Positions 30,978 to 35,327 of a stretch of 35,327 nt of DNA are shown one piece after another (the first letter of the stretch is position 1; each line of letters opens with the position of its first letter). Origin of the DNA: Candidatus Woesearchaeota archaeon (GTDB lineage: Archaea; Nanobdellota; Nanobdellia; Woesearchaeales; UBA525); NCBI GenBank assembly GCA_014874255.1, contig JACWAN010000011.1, forward strand, positions 1 through 35,327, read 5' to 3'. The position numbers and the translations under genes were made by a program. The notes under the pieces were generated by a model. It saw nothing but the letters and a program-made list of their open reading frames with translations. It was not told the DNA's origin and did no database searches.

Positions 30978-33900
30978 CCTGCCAGTCCTCCACCCATGCC
31001 GAAACCCGTCGCTCCGGTACCGAGACCCGTCGTCCCTGTACCGAGACCGGCGCTCTGGTTCGCCTGATACTGGTTCGTCGAGTACGGGTCCTTGACGCCG
31101 AAGTCCGGCAGCCCCTGGCTCGTGACGCCGCCCCGGTCGAAGGCGTTCGGCTCGATCGGCCGGCAGTACTTCGTGTCGCCGCCCGCCTGCGGGAACGGCT
31201 TGGCGAAGAGGACACACACCTCGGTATACGCCTCGGTGTCGTTCACTGAGTATGCTTCGTTGACGACGTCGCCCTTCGCGAGCGCGACATTGCTCGCGAC
31301 GCTCTTCCCGCCCGGGTTGAGGATGACGCCCATCGTGTTGTCGCCGAACGGGCTGACCGCGACCGTGCTGATCGTGTAGAGCCTCTGCGTCGCGGTGCCG
31401 GTCTGGTTGGCGCGCGCGCCGACGTTGAGCCGCTCCGCCGCGAACGTCAGGACCGCACGGTAGTTGTCGCCCTGCCACGCATAGACCGCGCCGTCGTCCA
31501 GCGTGAAGTCGCTGAACGCGCCGGCCGGGTTGCAGAGGTTGTTCTTCCACTCCTCCGGGTTGAGGAGCGTGTTCGCCTGCGCGCTGAGCGACGCGCCCCA
31601 ATCGCCCCACCCGCTGAGGAAAAGGAAATCGAGCTGGCCGTTCTCGCGCATATATTGATAGAGCGTGTTCGAGAGCATATCCACCCAGCCGTACACGTTC
31701 GCCGCCGTCTGCGCCTTGTGGCCGGCGTCGCTCGCAGCCTTCTGCGCCGCGGCGCGCTGCTCCTCGGTCAGAGGGGGGCCGCCACAGTGTTGACAGGTTC
31801 CGTCTTTGTTGAGCATGAGACACACGCATATCTCTCCCGTGACCGTGGGAGCGTATTTCGTGTCCTTGTAGAGGTTCGCCGCGGCGGTGTTGTAGGCAGT
31901 AGTGAGTTTATCGCATTCCACGTTGTTGTACGTCGTTCCCTGCTGGCAGACGGGGTTGCTCGTCGGCGTCTGCTTCAGCGTCGCGAGGCTCTGGGCGATC
32001 GCGTCGTTCGTCAGCTGGCTCGTGGAGAGGAGGCTCGCGCCCGGCACAGTACCCGTCTTCGCGAGGCCGGCGAGCTGGCCGCCCGAGGTGATGGGCTGCC
32101 CGGCGACGAACTGGGAGCGGAGGACGTTCCGGTCGTTCTGGCCAACGCTTGTTCCGGCCCCGGAATAAGGAGTCAGGTCGTTCAGCGATAACCAGAGGCT
32201 CGCCGCGTCGGCCGCTCCCTGCGTCGTACTCGTATCGATGCCGACTTCCTTCATGTAGGACTGGAATGCCGTGTTGCTCTGCCAAGCGTTAGGATTCACA
32301 GGTCCGACGAAATGCGAAAGATCCGGGAGGCTCTTCAGCATCGCGTCCGCGACCTGGACACGCGCCTGCTTGTCGTGCTGCGCGAACCATTGCTGCCGGT
32401 ACTGGTCGCCCGTGTAGCCGAAAGCGGGGGAGAGCTGCTCGAGGAAGCCGCTCGTCGTGCGGCCGCACGCGCTGCCCACGCAGAGCGCCTTCTGGCAGAG
32501 GTCCGCCTGGTAGGGGAAGGAGAAGAGCATGTTGTACTTCGTGACGCTGCTGAAGTCCTTCTGCATGGCGAGCGTCTTCATGAGGTGGCATCCGAACCCC
32601 TTCCAGTTGAGCGTCTGGTCCGTGCCGGCGCACGAGGCCGAGTTGAGCTGGTTGACGAGCAGCGTCAGGGGGGACTGCACGATCTGGTTGATGTTGGCCG
32701 CGAGGTTCTTGATGACGCGGATGTAGGGCAGCTCGAAGATCTCGCCGGTGACGAAGCGGCACATCTTGACCCCCCGTGCTTGCTCGCACGGCGTGATCGA
32801 CGCGCCGTCCAGCGCCTGCTCCTTGAGGCATTCGAGATAGCCGCAGTCGATCTCCCGGTACTTGTTCAGGTTGTAGACGACGCCGCTCCAGCACTGCGTG
32901 GCGACGGACATGATGAGGCTGTTGCCCACGTCCGGCGTGTTGAGGTTGCTGAAGTAGTCGCCGGCCATCTTCTGGGCGGCAGGGGGCAGCTCGCTGCCGA
33001 TGTTCAGGTCGTTGGCGAAGCCCTGGTCGCCGGCGAGGAGCCAGTTGCCGCCGCCGCTCTTCTGCGCCGCCTCGGCCGCCGCCTGGGTCTTGTTCGCGAC
33101 GTCGCAGTAGATGTAGTCGCAGAACTTCTTCGTCGTCAGGGTGGCCTTCTGGAAGTCGTCCTTCACGGCGGAGGTGGCGCCGTTGAGCGGGTTCGCGGGC
33201 GAGGCCTGCGGCATCTTCCCCATCCAGTACGTGGCGCTCGACATGAACATCATGTTCCAGAGCTGGTTGCCGCTGCTCGCGAGGCCCTGGCCGACGCCGG
33301 TCTGCATGAGGAGCAGCCCCATCGCCTGCATCTGGAGGCCGGGCGTCTGGAGCATGTTCATGATGTTCTGGAGCTGGCACATCTGCGCGAAGGTGGCGGT
33401 GAGCTGGTTCGCCGTGCCGACGAGCTTGTTCAGCCCCGTGTTGAGGCTGTTCTGCTCGTCGTCGATCTTCTTGAGGAACGCCTTGCCGGGCGTGCCGAGC
33501 TTGCTGTCGTGCAGCCGCAGGGGGAAGTAGAGCGTCAGCTGCTCGGGCGAGGGGTAGATCGTGTTGTCCTGCTGGACGACGAGGGAGAGGTTGCATCGGA
33601 CGAGGATGAGGTCGCTCTTCAGCGTCGAGGTGTCCAGCTTGAGGAATGAGGCGTCGAGCCGGTTGTCCTCATTCCAGTCCGCGTCCGGGTAGAAGACCCT
33701 GATCGGGTCGAGGAAGAGCGCGGGCGTGGCGCTCCAGTTCTGGCCGTCGTTCGGGCCGAACGGGTCGCTGTTCGCCTTCGGCTTCTTGACGACCTGGCAC
33801 GTCGTGGCCGCCACCGATTGCTGGAGGATCTTCGCTCCCGGCGCGAGCCGGGTGAGATGGTAGTTGATGAAGAGCGGGTAGTCGAACGCGTTGTCCAGCG

Positions 33901-35128
33901 CCAATTGGAGGGCTGCGCGGTCGACGGTGCCAGGCGTGACGGCGGTCGCTTTCGCGGCGAAGAGGGCGGGCGTCGTCGTCGCGTTCGAGACGTTGAGGAT
34001 CGCGGGGACGGTGACGTTCGCCGTGAGCGTCCGGCCGAGCTCGTCGGTGAAGACGAGGCCGAGGGGCAGGTTGCGGCCCGCGGCGAGGGAGCCGACGCTG
34101 AGCGTGCATTCCTGGAGATCGTTCACGGTCTTCGTGCACTGCACGCTCTGGAGCCGCTCCGTCGCGTTGGCCGAGGCGTTCGTGGCGTTGACGGAGGCGT
34201 CCGCGGCGTCGCCCGCAGCCTTGAGGACGAGCTGCGTGACGTCCGCAGTCATCGTGACGTGCAGCACGGGCTTCTCGATCGTGGCGGTGACGGTGAGCGT
34301 GCCGTCGTTGGTGACGAGGCCGAGCGGTCCCGTGCCGGCGAGCGTGACGTTGAGCAGCCGCAACGGGGTGGCGTCGCAGATCACGGTGACAGGCGTCTCG
34401 TTCGTGGCGGGGTTGCCCGCGTCGTCCTGCGTAGGGACGCCGTTCGCCGAGGTCACCGTCAGGTCGTAGCGTTCGCCGTCCGCGCAGGTGAGGAGCGCGG
34501 TGCCCGTGCAGCTGTCCCCCGTGCAGTTGTCGACGGAGAAGACGTGGGTGCCGATCCGGTAGAAGACGAGGCGCTTGTCGAACGCGCCGTCGGGGTCGTC
34601 AAGGGAGACGGTGACGTTCGTCTGGATGCCGCTGCCGATGTAGCAGCGTTGGCCGTCGCAGAGCTGCGTCGCGATGCCCGTGACCACGGGCGAGGTGTTG
34701 TCGATGGTGAACTGCGCGGTGAGGTTGCCGGGGTAGTTGGTGCCCGCATTGAAGAGGCGGTACGGGATGGTGACGCTCCCGTTCGCGGGCATGATGAGGA
34801 GCTGGTCGGTGCACGTCGTCGTGTTCGCGGTCGCGTTGCGTTCGCAGCCGGTGAACGGGTACTGGCGATTGCTGTATGAGGCGCTCGTCCCCGGGTCGGT
34901 GGTGAGCTGGCTGAGGTCGAGGAAGGCGTAGCCCTGGTTCAGGTCGGTGGTGAAGCTCATGTCGACGAGCTGCGGGTGGCCGGGGCTGATCGCCGCTATC
35001 GGCTGGCCGTTGCTCGTGAACGTGAGGTCGGTGATCGTGTAGGCGAGCGCGGAAGATCCGAGGAGGGCGAGGAGGGCGAGCGAGCAGGCGGAGAGGATGA
35101 AGCCGATGCGTAGCTGCCTGCCGTCCAC
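30974..35128 (-). CDS. Envelope protein A1: giant secreted Ig-like, Cys-rich protein, 1384 aa
   Basis: The start is GTG 35128, with AGGTGG seven bases upstream and a TATA box at 35178-35185; the longer frame upstream is not needed. Residues 7-29 form a signal peptide, cleavage likely after S-A-L-A29. Beta-repeat domains with many N-x-[ST] sequons and paired cysteines fill about 30-440. A conserved domain holds N-T-I-Y-P-S-P-E-Q near 525, then a hydrophobic, methionine-rich segment (about 596-636). A cysteine-rich module (about 749-800) with I-T-P-C-E-Q and further C-x-C and C-x2-C pairs near 1100-1116 follow. The last few dozen residues are G/T/N-rich. The central and cysteine modules align with A2. 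Surface-layer or adhesion function is inferred. Confidence 0.8.
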   Translation of the reverse strand: MDGRQLRIGFILSACSLALLALLGSSALAYTITDLTFTSNGQPIAAISPGHPQLVDMSFTTDLNQGYAFLDLSQLTTDPGTSASYSNRQYPFTGCERNATANTTTCTDQLLIMPANGSVTIPYRLFNAGTNYPGNLTAQFTIDNTSPVVTGIATQLCDGQRCYIGSGIQTNVTVSLDDPDGAFDKRLVFYRIGTHVFSVDNCTGDSCTGTALLTCADGERYDLTVTSANGVPTQDDAGNPATNETPVTVICDATPLRLLNVTLAGTGPLGLVTNDGTLTVTATIEKPVLHVTMTADVTQLVLKAAGDAADASVNATNASANATERLQSVQCTKTVNDLQECTLSVGSLAAGRNLPLGLVFTDELGRTLTANVTVPAILNVSNATTTPALFAAKATAVTPGTVDRAALQLALDNAFDYPLFINYHLTRLAPGAKILQQSVAATTCQVVKKPKANSDPFGPNDGQNWSATPALFLDPIRVFYPDADWNEDNRLDASFLKLDTSTLKSDLILVRCNLSLVVQQDNTIYPSPEQLTLYFPLRLHDSKLGTPGKAFLKKIDDEQNSLNTGLNKLVGTANQLTATFAQMCQLQNIMNMLQTPGLQMQAMGLLLMQTGVGQGLASSGNQLWNMMFMSSATYWMGKMPQASPANPLNGATSAVKDDFQKATLTTKKFCDYIYCDVANKTQAAAEAAQKSGGGNWLLAGDQGFANDLNIGSELPPAAQKMAGDYFSNLNTPDVGNSLIMSVATQCWSGVVYNLNKYREIDCGYLECLKEQALDGASITPCEQARGVKMCRFVTGEIFELPYIRVIKNLAANINQIVQSPLTLLVNQLNSASCAGTDQTLNWKGFGCHLMKTLAMQKDFSSVTKYNMLFSFPYQADLCQKALCVGSACGRTTSGFLEQLSPAFGYTGDQYRQQWFAQHDKQARVQVADAMLKSLPDLSHFVGPVNPNAWQSNTAFQSYMKEVGIDTSTTQGAADAASLWLSLNDLTPYSGAGTSVGQNDRNVLRSQFVAGQPITSGGQLAGLAKTGTVPGASLLSTSQLTNDAIAQSLATLKQTPTSNPVCQQGTTYNNVECDKLTTAYNTAAANLYKDTKYAPTVTGEICVCLMLNKDGTCQHCGGPPLTEEQRAAAQKAASDAGHKAQTAANVYGWVDMLSNTLYQYMRENGQLDFLFLSGWGDWGASLSAQANTLLNPEEWKNNLCNPAGAFSDFTLDDGAVYAWQGDNYRAVLTFAAERLNVGARANQTGTATQRLYTISTVAVSPFGDNTMGVILNPGGKSVASNVALAKGDVVNEAYSVNDTEAYTEVCVLFAKPFPQAGGDTKYCRPIEPNAFDRGGVTSQGLPDFGVKDPYSTNQYQANQSAGLGTGTTGLGTGATGFGMGGGLAG

Positions 35129-35177
35129 CGTCCTACCACCTGCGCCCGCGGCGCGTGACGTCCCCCCGTCGACAGGC

Positions 35178-35185
35178 TTTATAAA
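35178..35185 (-). promoter_or_regulatory. TATA box of A1
   Basis: TTTATAAA, 50 bases before GTG 35128, predicting a leader of about 25 bases that includes AGGTGG. Confidence 0.6.
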
Positions 35186-35202
35186 GTTTATTGCCTTCTC
35201 GG

Positions 35203-35327
35203 CTCTTAGGCAAATTCGCCTTCGGCGGTGTTGCCGGCTGCGACCCGTGTCGCTGCGTTCTTCGCTGCATCGTTGAAGCCCCGTAGGGGGCATCCCCCTC
35301 AACTCTCCGTTTCTTCTTATCGCTACA
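35203..35327. repeat. Truncated copy of the inverted-repeat element family seen at 13038 and 569
   Basis: It begins with CTCTTAGGC, the outer arm of the 569-844 element. It also contains CCCCGTAGGGGGCATCCCCC, then CTCTCCGTTTCTTCTTATCGCTAC, matching the 13038-13163 element. The window ends before any right arm, so its full extent is unknown. No gene lies between it and the A1 promoter. Confidence 0.5.

Noticed and set aside
30978-31829. N-terminal extension that would make B1 1055 residues long
   Set aside because: It is an out-of-frame reading of the A1 3' end. ATG 30977 gives the same anchor plan as B2.
35080-35128. Lipobox (L-S-A-C) in the A1 signal peptide as an Lgt substrate
   Set aside because: The hydrophobic segment before the cysteine is very short and a long hydrophobic run follows it, so ordinary signal-peptidase cleavage after A-L-A is more likely.

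Overview
The window reads as a GC-rich (about 60-65 % by eye) archaeal chromosome segment. Genes start behind TATA boxes of the TTTATAAA/TTTATATA type and many have AGGTGA/GAGGTG ribosome-binding sites. Informational genes are archaeal: TFE, ZPR1, a short archaeal triosephosphate isomerase, histidyl-tRNA synthetase and tRNA-His. Several membrane proteins begin with a K/R-G-Q-V-[TA]-L-F-V segment, which I associate with DPANN archaea (Woesearchaeota/Pacearchaeota-like). That placement is an inference; no rRNA gene is present to test it.

Layout. 1-850: apparent right-end debris of an IS200/IS605-type element, then a 51-residue zinc-ribbon gene whose flanks carry a 12-bp inverted repeat, then a large nested inverted repeat. 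896-7596: an archaeal SbcD-related metallophosphoesterase, a tiny convergent gene, a PD-(D/E)XK-like protein, a large RecJ/GAN-type DHH protein, and a 783-residue protein with a PD-(D/E)XK/Q-x-x-x-W-like N-terminus and coiled coils, whose start overlaps the DHH stop. This is a possible DNA-processing cluster. 7593-9577: ZPR1, TFE and a membrane-anchored Kazal-like protein. 9703-11105: a three-gene cassette of two pilin-like proteins around a two-helix membrane protein. 11283-15116: tpiA, a bacterial-type lgt, thioredoxin, hisS and tRNA-His(GTG). 15314-20943: an unknown protein, a double nucleotidyltransferase with one degenerate domain, two paralogous unknown proteins separated by a PATE-like element, and a membrane protein with duplicated N-terminal helical repeats.

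21166-35128 is one block on the minus strand. A very large secreted Ig-like/Cys-rich protein (A) is followed by a pilin-like-anchored protein (B), then by a second A, two small envelope genes (C, D) and a second B. Most junctions are ATGA overlaps. A1/A2 and B1/B2 are diverged paralogs, so an A-B unit was duplicated. This is the best candidate here for an undescribed cell-surface system.

Intergenic DNA is unusually structured. At least eight spacers hold 70-280-bp elements bounded by 8-14-bp perfect inverted repeats. Four of them share a CCAAGGC block just inside the right arm. Two spacers hold degenerate 12-13-bp tandem repeats.
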